From: Clostridiales bacterium UBA1316
GTDB taxonomy: Bacteria; Bacillota; Clostridia; Oscillospirales; Oscillospiraceae
Direction: 5' to 3'
Assembly (NCBI GenBank): GCA_002307055.1
Contig: DBTM01000013.1
Span: 1-27,149, forward strand
DNA: 27,149 nucleotides
Made by a program: the position numbers and the translations under genes. Shown here piece after piece: positions 1-7,685 of this stretch. Below the pieces are notes generated by a model. The model was not told the origin of the DNA. It saw only the letters and a list, made by a program, of their open reading frames with translations, and searched no databases. Position 1 is the stretch's first letter; each line of letters begins with the position of its first letter.

Positions 1-471
1 GTGCCCAGAAGAGGTAACGTACCGAAACGAGAAGTTTTGCCTGATCCTATATACAACTCAGTGCTTGTAACTAGGCTCATCAACAGCATTATGCTGGACG
101 GCAAAAAGGGTGTTTCTCAAAAAGTAGTCTACAGCGCTTTTGACATCATTGGCGAAAAAACCGGCAAACCGCCGCTTGAAGTATTTACAGCGGCAATCGA
201 AAACATTATGCCGTCACTTGAGGTCAAGGCCCGCCGTGTCGGCGGTGCCACCTATCAGGTGCCGATTGAGGTCAGACCGGACAGACGCCAGACATTAGGC
301 TTGCGCTGGCTGACGACTTATTCAAGAGCACGCAATGAGAAAACGATGAAAGAACGTCTCGCAGGCGAAATCATGGATGCAGCCAACAGCCTTGGCAACT
401 CCGTGAAAAAGCGTGAAGATACCCACAGAATGGCAGATTCTAACAGAGCTTTTGCCCATTACCGTTGGTAA
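1..471 (+). CDS. rpsG: 30S ribosomal protein S7
   Basis: Small-subunit ribosomal protein S7. In this family it nucleates folding of the 16S rRNA 3' major domain and lies near the E site. The 156-residue product has the usual bacterial length. It begins MPRRG, carries the conserved VGGATYQVP segment near residues 80-88 and the RRQTLGLRWL block just after, and ends with the typical AFAHYRW. The start is GTG at base 1, so its ribosome binding site and the expected upstream rpsL lie outside the window. It is followed after 70 bases by the gene for elongation factor G, the classic str-operon order. Nothing is unusual in the product. Identification is by direct recognition of the sequence. Confidence 0.98.
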   Translation: MPRRGNVPKREVLPDPIYNSVLVTRLINSIMLDGKKGVSQKVVYSAFDIIGEKTGKPPLEVFTAAIENIMPSLEVKARRVGGATYQVPIEVRPDRRQTLGLRWLTTYSRARNEKTMKERLAGEIMDAANSLGNSVKKREDTHRMADSNRAFAHYRW

Positions 472-541
472 TGTGTACAGCTGGTAATCACACAGGTCTT
501 TTTCGCCGGGGACTTTTGGAAAATAACAAGGAGTAGTAATT

Positions 542-2617
542 ATGCCAAGACAATATTCTTTAGAAAAAACTAGAAATATTGGCATAATGGCTCATATTGA
601 TGCGGGAAAGACTACAACAACCGAACGTATCTTGTTCTATACAGGCCGAACATATAAAATCGGTGAAGTCCATGAGGGTTCCGCGACGATGGACTGGATG
701 GAACAGGAGCAGGAGAGAGGCATAACAATTACCTCCGCTGCGACAACGTGTTTCTGGAATGACCACCGCATCAATATTATCGATACCCCGGGCCATGTGG
801 ACTTCACCGTTGAGGTTGAACGTTCGCTTCGTGTGCTTGATGGGTCGGTGACGGTCATGTGTGCCAAGGGCGGTGTAGAACCGCAGTCCGAGACGGTGTG
901 GCGTCAAGCTGACCGCTATAACGTTCCCCGGATGATTTATGTCAATAAAATGGACATTATGGGCGCCGATTTTTTCAATGTGCTCAAAATGGTTAGGGAC
1001 AGACTCAAAGCCAACGCAGTACCCATCCAGCTGCCGATCGGTGCCGAAGCGGATTATAAAGGGCTCATCGATCTGGTCGAAATGGAAGCGCACGTCTACT
1101 ACGATGAACTCGGCAAAGATATGCGCGTCGAACCGATTCCGGAGGATATGCTGGGACTGGCGAAGGAATATCACGCAAAGCTTTTGGAATCCGTATCGGA
1201 TTTTGATGATGAAATTATGGAGCGCTACCTCGAAGGGCTCGAGGTCAATCCTGCCGCTATCAGAGCAGCCATCAGAAAAGCGACGGTTGCCGTTAAAATG
1301 ATTCCTGTCATTTGCGGCTCATCCTACAAAAACAAAGGCGTACAGAAGCTCCTCGACGCTATCGTCGACTATATGCCGTCACCTCTTGATGTTGCGGAAA
1401 TGGTGGGCACCATTCCCGGCACGGACGAGACAGAGGTCCGTCCGCCGAGTGATGAAGCGCCGTTTTCTGCGCTCGCGTTTAAAATCGCCACAGATCCGTT
1501 CGTTGGACGGCTGTCGTTCTTCCGGGTTTATTCCGGCACCGCAGAAGCCGGATCGACGGTTTTAAACTCCACAAAAGGCAACAGGGAACGTCTGGGACGC
1601 ATTCTTCAGATGCACGCCAACCACAGGGAGGATATCGACAAGGTTTACTCCGGCGATATCGCCGCCGCTGTCGGACTCAAAAATACGACGACCGGCGACA
1701 CGCTGTGCAGTGAAAAGGATCCTATTATTCTTGAATCAATGGAATTCCCGGAACCTGTTATCCGCGTGGCAATCGAGCCGAGAACCAAGACAGGCCAAGA
1801 AAAAATGGGAATCGCGCTGTCAAAACTCGCTGAAGAAGACCCGACCTTTAAAACGTATACCGATCAGGAAACGGGCCAGACAATCATCGCCGGAATGGGC
1901 GAGCTCCATCTGGAAATTATCGTTGACAGGCTTCTGCGTGAGTTCAAGGTCGAAGCCAATGTCGGCAAACCGCAGGTTTCTTATAAGGAGACTATTGTGG
2001 GCACTGCCAATGTCGACGAAAAATACGCCAGGCAGTCAGGTGGTAAGGGACAATACGGCCATGTTAAAATTATCGTCGAGCCGAATGAGTCCGGCAAGGG
2101 CTATGAATTCATCAACAAGATCGTCGGCGGCTCGATTCCCAAGGAATATATCGGTGCTGTAGACCAGGGTATCCAAGGCGCGATGCTGTCGGGTGTTCTG
2201 GCAGGCTATCAGGTGGTCGATGTCAAAGTCACGCTGTATGACGGCTCCTACCATGAGGTTGACTCTTCGGAAATGGCCTTTAAAATTGCGGGCAGCATCG
2301 CATTTAAAGAAGCGATGCGTAAAGCCAGCCCGATACTGCTCGAGCCGATCATGAAGGTAGTCGTCACCGTCCCGGAGGATTATATGGGTGATGTCATCGG
2401 AGACTTGAATTCACGCCGCGGACAGATCAACGGTATGGAGACCAGAAACGGCGCAGCCGTCATCAATGCTTTTGTACCGCTCTCGACCATGTTCGGCTAT
2501 TCAACCGATCTGCGCTCCAAATCTCAGGGCCGCGGCAACTACGCCATGGAGCCCAGTCACTATGTTGAGCTTCCAAAGTCTTTGTCACAGGAGCTTATCA
2601 CAGGGAAAAAGGCGTAA
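542..2617 (+). CDS. fusA: Translation elongation factor G
   Basis: Ribosomal translocase GTPase EF-G. It hydrolyses GTP to move tRNA and mRNA through the ribosome, and with RRF it splits post-termination ribosomes. At 691 residues it is full length. The G1 loop AHIDAGKT is at residues 17-24, the switch II DTPGH motif starts at residue 81, and the NKMD guanine-specificity motif is at 135-138. Further on, the QTIIAGMGELHLEI segment marks domain III, and domains IV-V contain the SGGKGQYGHV block. The start ATG follows an AAGGAG ribosome binding site about 6 bases upstream. It is co-transcribed with rpsG, from which only 70 bases separate it. No sign of a duplicate-type or tetracycline-resistance paralogue was seen: the sequence is canonical FusA. 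Confidence 0.98.
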   Translation: MPRQYSLEKTRNIGIMAHIDAGKTTTTERILFYTGRTYKIGEVHEGSATMDWMEQEQERGITITSAATTCFWNDHRINIIDTPGHVDFTVEVERSLRVLDGSVTVMCAKGGVEPQSETVWRQADRYNVPRMIYVNKMDIMGADFFNVLKMVRDRLKANAVPIQLPIGAEADYKGLIDLVEMEAHVYYDELGKDMRVEPIPEDMLGLAKEYHAKLLESVSDFDDEIMERYLEGLEVNPAAIRAAIRKATVAVKMIPVICGSSYKNKGVQKLLDAIVDYMPSPLDVAEMVGTIPGTDETEVRPPSDEAPFSALAFKIATDPFVGRLSFFRVYSGTAEAGSTVLNSTKGNRERLGRILQMHANHREDIDKVYSGDIAAAVGLKNTTTGDTLCSEKDPIILESMEFPEPVIRVAIEPRTKTGQEKMGIALSKLAEEDPTFKTYTDQETGQTIIAGMGELHLEIIVDRLLREFKVEANVGKPQVSYKETIVGTANVDEKYARQSGGKGQYGHVKIIVEPNESGKGYEFINKIVGGSIPKEYIGAVDQGIQGAMLSGVLAGYQVVDVKVTLYDGSYHEVDSSEMAFKIAGSIAFKEAMRKASPILLEPIMKVVVTVPEDYMGDVIGDLNSRRGQINGMETRNGAAVINAFVPLSTMFGYSTDLRSKSQGRGNYAMEPSHYVELPKSLSQELITGKKA

Positions 2618-2673
2618 AAGCGCGCTAAAGTACGCAAAGCGTATTATAGAACGCTTCAGAGAAAAAATAACCG

Positions 2674-2702
2674 TTGATAAATTTAAAATAATGCTGTAAA
2701 AT
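2674..2702 (+). promoter_or_regulatory. Sigma-A type promoter for tuf
   Basis: A TTGATA -35 box at 2674-2679 and a TAAAAT -10 box at 2697-2702 are separated by exactly 17 bases. They lie in the 156-base fusA-tuf gap, about 70 bases before the tuf start. This suggests that EF-Tu can be transcribed independently of the str operon, in addition to read-through from fusA. Prediction is from sequence only. Confidence 0.6.
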
Positions 2703-2773
2703 ACCGCATTACAAGGAACTTTAATAATCTATATAAATTCAAATATAAGTATTGTAAGGAGGATATATCCACA

Positions 2774-3976
2774 ATGGCTAAGCAAAAGTTTGAAAGAACA
2801 AAGCCGCACGTCAATATCGGCACAATTGGTCACGTCGACCATGGAAAAACAACGCTCACCGCTGCCATCACAAAGTACCTGTCGTTCTTAGGCCAGGCAA
2901 AGTTTGAGGCCTATGACATGATCGATAAGGCCCCTGAAGAGAGAGCACGCGGTATCACGATTAACACGGCTCACGTTGAGTATGAGACCAAAGCGCGTCA
3001 CTACGCTCATGTTGACTGCCCGGGCCACGCTGACTATATAAAGAACATGATTACCGGAGCTGCTCAGATGGACGGCGCTATCCTCGTTATCGCCGCATCC
3101 GACGGACCGATGGCACAGACCCGCGAGCACATTATCCTCGCTCGTCAGGTCGGCGTGCCGGCTATCGTTGTGTTCCTGAATAAAGTCGACCAGGTCGATG
3201 ATCCTGAGCTCATTGAGCTCGTCGAGATGGAAATCCGTGAGCTTCTGACAAAAGAAAAATTCCCGGGCGACGATATCCCCATCATCAAGGGCAGCGGCCT
3301 GCTCGCGCTGACCTCCACTTCCACAGACGTTAACGCTCCTGAGTATGCCTGCATTAAGGAACTCATGGATACGGTCGACACCTATATCCCCACACCGGAA
3401 CGTAAGTCCGACATGCCTTTCCTGATGCCTGTCGAGGACGTTTTCACCATCACCGGACGCGGCACTGTCGCTACCGGCCGTGTTGAGCGCGGACAAGTCA
3501 AGATCAATGAGAAGGTTCAGATCGTCGGCCTCATGGACGAGCCGAGAGAAACCACCGTTACCGGTATCGAAATGTTCCGCAAGCTTCTCGATTATGCGGA
3601 AGCCGGCGACAATATCGGCACACTGCTCCGCGGCATCGCGAAGAACGAAGTCGAGCGCGGCCAGGTTCTGGCTAAGCCCGGCAGCATCAAGCCGCACACA
3701 AAGTTCAAGGGCCAGGTTTACGTTCTCTCCGAAAAAGAGGGCGGACGCCATACGCCGTTCTTTAACAACTACCGTCCTCAGTTCTACTTCCGCACCACTG
3801 ACGTTACCGGTGTCATTTCACTGCCCGAAGGCGTCGAGATGTGCGTCCCCGGCGATAACATTGATATGGACGTCGAACTCATCACCCCTATTGCCATTGA
3901 GCAGGGTCTCCGCTTCGCTATCCGCGAAGGCGGACGCACGGTCGGCTCCGGTGTTGTTATCGGCGTCAACGCGTAA
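2774..3976 (+). CDS. tuf: Translation elongation factor Tu
   Basis: GTPase that delivers aminoacyl-tRNA to the ribosomal A site. The 400-residue product is full length. The G1 motif GHVDHGKT is at residues 19-26, the switch I block RGITINTAH follows, DCPGH begins at residue 81, and NKVD is at 136-139. Domains II and III follow, with the FTITGRGTVATGRVERG and GGRHTPFF blocks and a C-terminal RFAIREGGRTVGSGVV. The second loop reads NKVDQVDDPEL, a variant I associate with Ruminococcaceae-type EF-Tu (from memory). A very strong ribosome binding site, AAGGAGGAT at 2756-2764, precedes the ATG. The gene has its own promoter and is followed by an intrinsic terminator, so it ends the str operon here. 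Confidence 0.98.
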   Translation: MAKQKFERTKPHVNIGTIGHVDHGKTTLTAAITKYLSFLGQAKFEAYDMIDKAPEERARGITINTAHVEYETKARHYAHVDCPGHADYIKNMITGAAQMDGAILVIAASDGPMAQTREHIILARQVGVPAIVVFLNKVDQVDDPELIELVEMEIRELLTKEKFPGDDIPIIKGSGLLALTSTSTDVNAPEYACIKELMDTVDTYIPTPERKSDMPFLMPVEDVFTITGRGTVATGRVERGQVKINEKVQIVGLMDEPRETTVTGIEMFRKLLDYAEAGDNIGTLLRGIAKNEVERGQVLAKPGSIKPHTKFKGQVYVLSEKEGGRHTPFFNNYRPQFYFRTTDVTGVISLPEGVEMCVPGDNIDMDVELITPIAIEQGLRFAIREGGRTVGSGVVIGVNA

Positions 3977-3992
3977 GACTTTTTTAAAAAGC

Positions 3993-4027
3993 AAAAGGGC
4001 ATTGTCTTATATGGCAATGCCCTTTTT
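3993..4027. terminator. Intrinsic terminator after tuf, probably bidirectional
   Basis: A 12-bp perfect stem (3993-4004 with 4015-4026) closes a 10-base loop and runs into T residues on the + strand. Its mirror on the - strand is followed by a T-rich stretch (the complement of 3975-3990), so it can also stop transcription arriving from the convergent gene at 4050-4745. Confidence 0.92.
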
Positions 4028-4049
4028 ATCAATGCTGATGTACCGTTAT

Positions 4050-4745
4050 TTATGGAGTCATTTCAGACTCCGGTATACCCGCCGCTAATGAATCGGAAGC
4101 CATAGAGTCTGATGTGATGGCGCCGGATGCGGCATTCGGTGCCGAAGGATTCGGTGCCGAAGGATTCGGTGCCGAGGAACTCGGTGCGGCAGTATTTGGG
4201 GCCGCAGAACTCGGTGCGGAAGAACTCGGTGCTGCAGAGCTCTGCGCGGATGGACTTGGAGATACCGTTCTGGGATACCTCAGGCCTACCATAAAGCCGT
4301 CGAGCGCATTCGACTGGATATCACCGGCGATGACCTCATCGTGATAGATGATGATATCAGCTACAACATTCCCCGATGCCTGCGGATAATTCAGCACCTT
4401 GTAGGTGTAACGCGTCGCGGCGATGCCGCCGAATTTTTGCAGGTCGAAGCCCTGGGAAATCTGGATTTCATTGTACTTCTTATAAACGTCGGAAAAGTCC
4501 CGGGGAATAACGACTTTCTGTTCTTCAAGAGCTTTCTTATCCACCTCCCAGCCGAGTGATTTCAGGTAGTTGATGCGCTGATCATTATTTTTAACGACAG
4601 CTGAGAGCACCGCTGTTTCTTTTGAATTGGCGTTCGCTTTGTGGGAACCGCCGGCAATCAGGATGATTGCGATTAATATGGCTGCGAGGACCAGCACCGC
4701 AATAACGGCCTTCTTCTTGTTGAATTTAGTGGTAAAAATGAACAT
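4050..4745 (-). CDS. Membrane-anchored DUF4830-like protein with Ser/Ala/Pro-rich repeat tail
   Basis: Function unknown. The N-terminus is a short basic segment followed by one hydrophobic helix (about residues 12-32), which fits a single-pass membrane anchor with the rest outside the cell. The middle part, from the RINYLKSLGWEVD segment through EVVIPRDF-like and FDLQKFGG blocks to the NYPQASGNVVADIIIY strand, resembles the DUF4830 family found in Clostridia. That assignment is from memory. The last 75 residues are almost only Ser, Ala, Pro and Asn, built from a five-residue SAPxx repeat, and look like a flexible extracellular stalk. The start is taken as ATG at 4745 because GGGGTG lies 6 bases upstream; an in-frame GTG at 4754 overlaps that site and would add three residues. 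It is the only - strand gene in the window, convergent with tuf and divergent from the pseudouridine synthase gene. Confidence 0.8.
   Translation of the reverse strand: MFIFTTKFNKKKAVIAVLVLAAILIAIILIAGGSHKANANSKETAVLSAVVKNNDQRINYLKSLGWEVDKKALEEQKVVIPRDFSDVYKKYNEIQISQGFDLQKFGGIAATRYTYKVLNYPQASGNVVADIIIYHDEVIAGDIQSNALDGFMVGLRYPRTVSPSPSAQSSAAPSSSAPSSAAPNTAAPSSSAPNPSAPNPSAPNAASGAITSDSMASDSLAAGIPESEMTP
4135..4254. repeat. 15-bp tandem repeat, eight units, inside the DUF4830-like gene
   Basis: Eight in-frame 15-base units run without gaps from 4135. The first two (4135-4149 and 4150-4164) are identical and the third differs only at its end, with divergence growing toward 4254. On the - strand they encode the SAPxx peptide repeat. 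Identical neighbours suggest recent unit duplication by slippage. Confidence 0.85.
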
Positions 4746-4839
4746 ATCTTTCACCCCGTTATCAAGTTAATTAAGCTTATTCATCTTTGTCCCGAGATAT
4801 GACATGTACATGAATAAGGACGCTTTTTGTGAGGTTCAT

Positions 4840-5589
4840 ATGGAATTAATGCGGCTTGAAAAAATAATCGCGGATACGGGGCTTGCGTCCAGAAGAGAAG
4901 CCGCGCAGCTCATTAAAAACGGCTTTGTCCTTGTTGACGGGCGCCTGGCATCCTCCGGCGCGGATAAATATGACCCGGCTCAGACGGTAATTTCGGTGAA
5001 TGGCAAACCGCTTTCATATAAAAAGAAGCACTATCTGATGATGAATAAACCGGCAGGTTACGTTTCGGCGACCGAAGACCGCAGCGAGCAGACGGTCAAT
5101 GACCTGCTCGAAGGCGTATACGCCCGGCTCGATTTATTCCCGGCGGGCAGACTGGATAAGGATGCCGAGGGACTGCTACTCCTCACGGACGACGGGGATT
5201 TTGCCCACCGGATTATTACACCCTCAAAGAAGGTTTATAAAACGTATTTTGTTGAGACGGACGGCGCGCTCTGCGGTGAGGACGCTGCCGCTTTTGAAAA
5301 TAGCCTCGTGTTAAAAGATGGGCTTGTCTGCCTTCCGGCGCATCTGAATATCCTGACCTCGGGAGTAAAAAGCACAGCTTATGTCATTATACATGAAGGA
5401 AAATATCACCAGGTCAAACGCATGCTGGCATCCTTGGGTAAGCCTGTCACCTACCTTAAGCGTGTGGCCATCGGCGGGCTGAAGCTTGACGAAAATCTGG
5501 CCGCCGGAGCGTACAGAGAGTTGACGGATGAAGAGACCGAAGTTATTTTTTTCGATGCTGAAAGCCGTCATGATATCGGTGATATTTAA
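4840..5589 (+). CDS. 16S rRNA pseudouridine synthase, RsuA/RluB family
   Basis: Predicted to convert a specific uridine in rRNA to pseudouridine, most likely U516 of 16S rRNA if it is a true RsuA. The RsuA versus RluB choice is not settled by sequence reading alone. An N-terminal S4 RNA-binding domain (RLEKIIADTGLASRREA, then a GFVLVDG strand) precedes the catalytic domain. The catalytic aspartate is D106 in the GRLDKDAEGLLLLTDDG motif, and the KKVYKTYFVE and GKYHQVKRML blocks typical of the family follow. The longest frame opens at 4804, but ATG 4840 is preferred: GAGG at 4831-4834 sits 5 bases upstream and the extra N-terminal residues do not look like S4 sequence. ATG 4849 is a further possibility. 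The product is about 249 residues, normal for the family. It is divergently oriented from the neighbouring membrane protein gene. Confidence 0.9.
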   Translation: MELMRLEKIIADTGLASRREAAQLIKNGFVLVDGRLASSGADKYDPAQTVISVNGKPLSYKKKHYLMMNKPAGYVSATEDRSEQTVNDLLEGVYARLDLFPAGRLDKDAEGLLLLTDDGDFAHRIITPSKKVYKTYFVETDGALCGEDAAAFENSLVLKDGLVCLPAHLNILTSGVKSTAYVIIHEGKYHQVKRMLASLGKPVTYLKRVAIGGLKLDENLAAGAYRELTDEETEVIFFDAESRHDIGDI

Positions 5590-5727
5590 CACAAAAAAGC
5601 GGGCGCGGGCTGGCATAATCAATAAAAAAAACCGAGTTCTGACGACGCTTTTGTGAACATTGAGTATATAAGCACGGCATTAATAACAAATAATTAAAAT
5701 AATTAACAAATAACAATGAATTTTCTA

Positions 5728-5756
5728 TTGAAAATTGTTGGATAAGAGTTTATTAT
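5728..5756 (+). promoter_or_regulatory. Sigma-A type promoter for the CdaR-like regulator
   Basis: TTGAAA at 5728-5733 and TATTAT at 5751-5756 are separated by 17 bases within an AT-rich stretch. Transcription would begin near 5763, which leaves about 70 bases of leader before the preferred ATG at 5832 and supports that start over the one at 5772. Confidence 0.65.
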
Positions 5757-5831
5757 GTAACTATTATAATTATGGTCAAAATCACGAAAAACATTAACCG
5801 ATTGAATGAAGAGAATGGGGAGGACGATGTC

Positions 5832-6923
5832 ATGTCCAGCAGAATCTTTCAGAGCGTTATTGTCCAGATGAAAGAAGCGACGAAACGTCTGATCGGCGTC
5901 ATTGATTCGGATGGGACTGTGGTTGCCAGCAGCGAGCTGGCTCTTGTCGGGTCAAATATCGGCGTTTTTCCCGCTGTCGCTGAAGAAACCGGAGACAAGG
6001 TTATCAAAAACTTCGGTAGGACTTTTAAAATGCTGGGCAGTATAGGCACATCGTTTGACTACGCTGTATTTGTCGATGGGGAAGACGATTTCGCCAAGAC
6101 GATTTGCGTTATGGCTTATATTGCTATTTCCGAAGCGAAAATCTATTATGAAGAAAACCATGACAAATGCGCTTTTGTTAAGAATATTATTTCCGACAAT
6201 ATTCTCCCCGGCGATATTTATGTCCGGGCCAAGGAACTGCATTTTGTGACGGACATTGCGCGTGTCGTGCTTGTCATACGCCAGATTGGGAGGGCGGAAG
6301 TCGCGGCTATCGAGCTGCTGCAGAACCTTTTCCCCGATAAACAGCATGACTTTGTCATATCCGTCAGCGAGACGGATATTGCTCTTGTCAAAGAAGCGAC
6401 AACGGCTATCGATTCAAAATATGTACTGAAGCTCGCGGCGACCATTGAGCACAAGCTCGGCGAAGAGCTCGGCCTTAAGACCGTTATCGGCATCGGCACA
6501 CCGGCCAAGCATCTCAGAGAGCTGGCCGACAGGTATAAAGAGGCGCAGGTCGCCATCGATGTCGGAAAGGTCTTCGACACGGAGAAGACGATCATCAATT
6601 ACGAAAATCTTGGTATCGGCAGGCTTATTTACCAGCTGCCGACGACACTTTGCGAGATGTTTCTGTCTGAAGTCTTCAAGAAAAATCCCATTGAATCCCT
6701 TGATCAGGAAACCCTTTATACAATCAACAAATTCTTTGAGAACAACTTAAACGTTTCTGAAACATCCAGAAAATTATTTGTCCACAGAAACACGCTCGTG
6801 TACAGGCTGGAGAAAATCAAGAAGCTCACAGGGCTTGACCTCCGTGAATTCGACCATGCTATTGTCTTTAAGGTCGCGCTCATGGTCAAAAAGTACCTGA
6901 ACTCCCAGGAGTCGAAATTTTAG
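5832..6923 (+). CDS. CdaR/PucR-type transcriptional regulator
   Basis: Predicted DNA-binding regulator of the CdaR/PucR kind. The 363-residue product has an N-terminal domain of about 110 residues (IGVIDSDGTVVASSE onward) that looks like a small-molecule sensor domain of the GAF/sugar-diacid sort. A central region of the CdaR GGDEF-like type follows, and a C-terminal helix-turn-helix near residues 295-360 (NNLNVSETSRKLFVHRNTLVYRLEKI) is diagnostic for the PucR HTH family. The ligand cannot be read from the sequence. The start is set at ATG 5832 because GGGGAGG at 5817-5823 lies 8 bases upstream. The longer frame from 5772 lacks a ribosome binding site and would start only about 9 bases after the predicted transcription start. 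It sits 72 bases upstream of ftsE on the same strand, so it could be co-transcribed with or regulate the division cluster (inference). Confidence 0.85.
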   Translation: MSSRIFQSVIVQMKEATKRLIGVIDSDGTVVASSELALVGSNIGVFPAVAEETGDKVIKNFGRTFKMLGSIGTSFDYAVFVDGEDDFAKTICVMAYIAISEAKIYYEENHDKCAFVKNIISDNILPGDIYVRAKELHFVTDIARVVLVIRQIGRAEVAAIELLQNLFPDKQHDFVISVSETDIALVKEATTAIDSKYVLKLAATIEHKLGEELGLKTVIGIGTPAKHLRELADRYKEAQVAIDVGKVFDTEKTIINYENLGIGRLIYQLPTTLCEMFLSEVFKKNPIESLDQETLYTINKFFENNLNVSETSRKLFVHRNTLVYRLEKIKKLTGLDLREFDHAIVFKVALMVKKYLNSQESKF

Positions 6924-6995
6924 TTAATGGATTCATTCTGCCTGAGGAAAGACATTCATGTTTTTCCTTTGTGCAGATGTATTGAGGTAAAATGA

Positions 6996-7685
6996 ATGGT
7001 TCAGCTCATCGATGTATTCAAGTCTTACGAGAACGGCACGAAAGCGCTCAAAGGCATCAGCTTTAGCTTAGCGGCGGGAGAGTTTTCGTTTCTTGTCGGG
7101 CCGTCCGGGTCCGGAAAATCGACAATCATCAAGCTCCTTACCGGAGAGATTGCACCGACTGACGGCACAGTGACCGTCAACGGTTTTAACCTGAATAATA
7201 TAAAAATGGCCAAGATGCCTTTCCTCCGAAGATCAATCGGCGTTATCTTTCAGGATTTTCGCCTGATTCCAAAAAAAACAGTCTACGAAAATGTCGCTTT
7301 CGCAATGCACGCGATCGGAGCTTCGCCCAGGGAAATCCGAAAGCGTGTTCCCTATGTTCTGGATCTGGTCGGGCTTGACATGAAGGCTAAAACGAGGCCT
7401 TTTGAGCTCTCCGGCGGCGAGCAGCAGCGTGTTGCCGTTGCCCGCGCGCTTGTCAACAATCCCAGCCTGATTATCGCCGACGAGCCGACCGGCAACCTGG
7501 ACCCGGCACGGAGCCTGGAGATTTTGATGCTTCTTCAGAAAATAAATGAACTCGGCACGACGGTTCTTGTCGTGACGCATGAAAAAGCGCTCGTAGACGC
7601 TTTTTCAAAGCGTGTCATCGCTATCGACGGAGGAAGAATCATCAGCGACGGAATGGACGGGTATTATAATTATGAAGAGGACTAA
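6996..7685 (+). CDS. ftsE: Cell division ATP-binding protein FtsE
   Basis: ATPase subunit of the FtsEX complex, an ABC-type machine that uses ATP to switch on peptidoglycan hydrolases outside the cell rather than to transport a solute. The 229-residue protein has Walker A GPSGSGKST at residues 35-43, the ABC signature LSGGEQQ at 138-144 and Walker B with catalytic glutamate E163 in IIADEPTGNLD. The Q-loop FQDFRL lies between them. The ATG at 6996 has GAGG 8 bases upstream; an overlapping ATG at 6992 is out of frame. The gene overlaps ftsX by 14 bases, which indicates translational coupling of the two subunits. The length and motifs are canonical. Confidence 0.96.
   Translation: MVQLIDVFKSYENGTKALKGISFSLAAGEFSFLVGPSGSGKSTIIKLLTGEIAPTDGTVTVNGFNLNNIKMAKMPFLRRSIGVIFQDFRLIPKKTVYENVAFAMHAIGASPREIRKRVPYVLDLVGLDMKAKTRPFELSGGEQQRVAVARALVNNPSLIIADEPTGNLDPARSLEILMLLQKINELGTTVLVVTHEKALVDAFSKRVIAIDGGRIISDGMDGYYNYEED

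Noticed and set aside
2637..2656. 6-bp inverted repeat after fusA
   Set aside because: Short stem with no T-run; does not qualify as a terminator of the str operon before tuf.
2888..3751. Long minus-strand open frame opposite tuf (287 codons)
   Set aside because: Mirror of the strongly biased codon use of EF-Tu; its product has no recognisable domain and no ribosome binding site.
4803..4812. CATGTACATG, a perfect 10-base palindrome in the gap between the divergent genes
   Set aside because: Short, expected by chance at this window size, and no convincing promoter was found beside it, so it is not called as an operator.
4804..4839. Upstream in-frame extension of the pseudouridine synthase from ATG 4804
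   Set aside because: No clear ribosome binding site, and the 12 added residues do not resemble the start of an S4 domain; ATG 4840 has GAGG at the right distance.
6938..6976. Weak hairpin (6-bp plus 4-bp stems with an internal loop) between the CdaR-like gene and ftsE
   Set aside because: Large loops and no T-run after it, so it is not called as a terminator.
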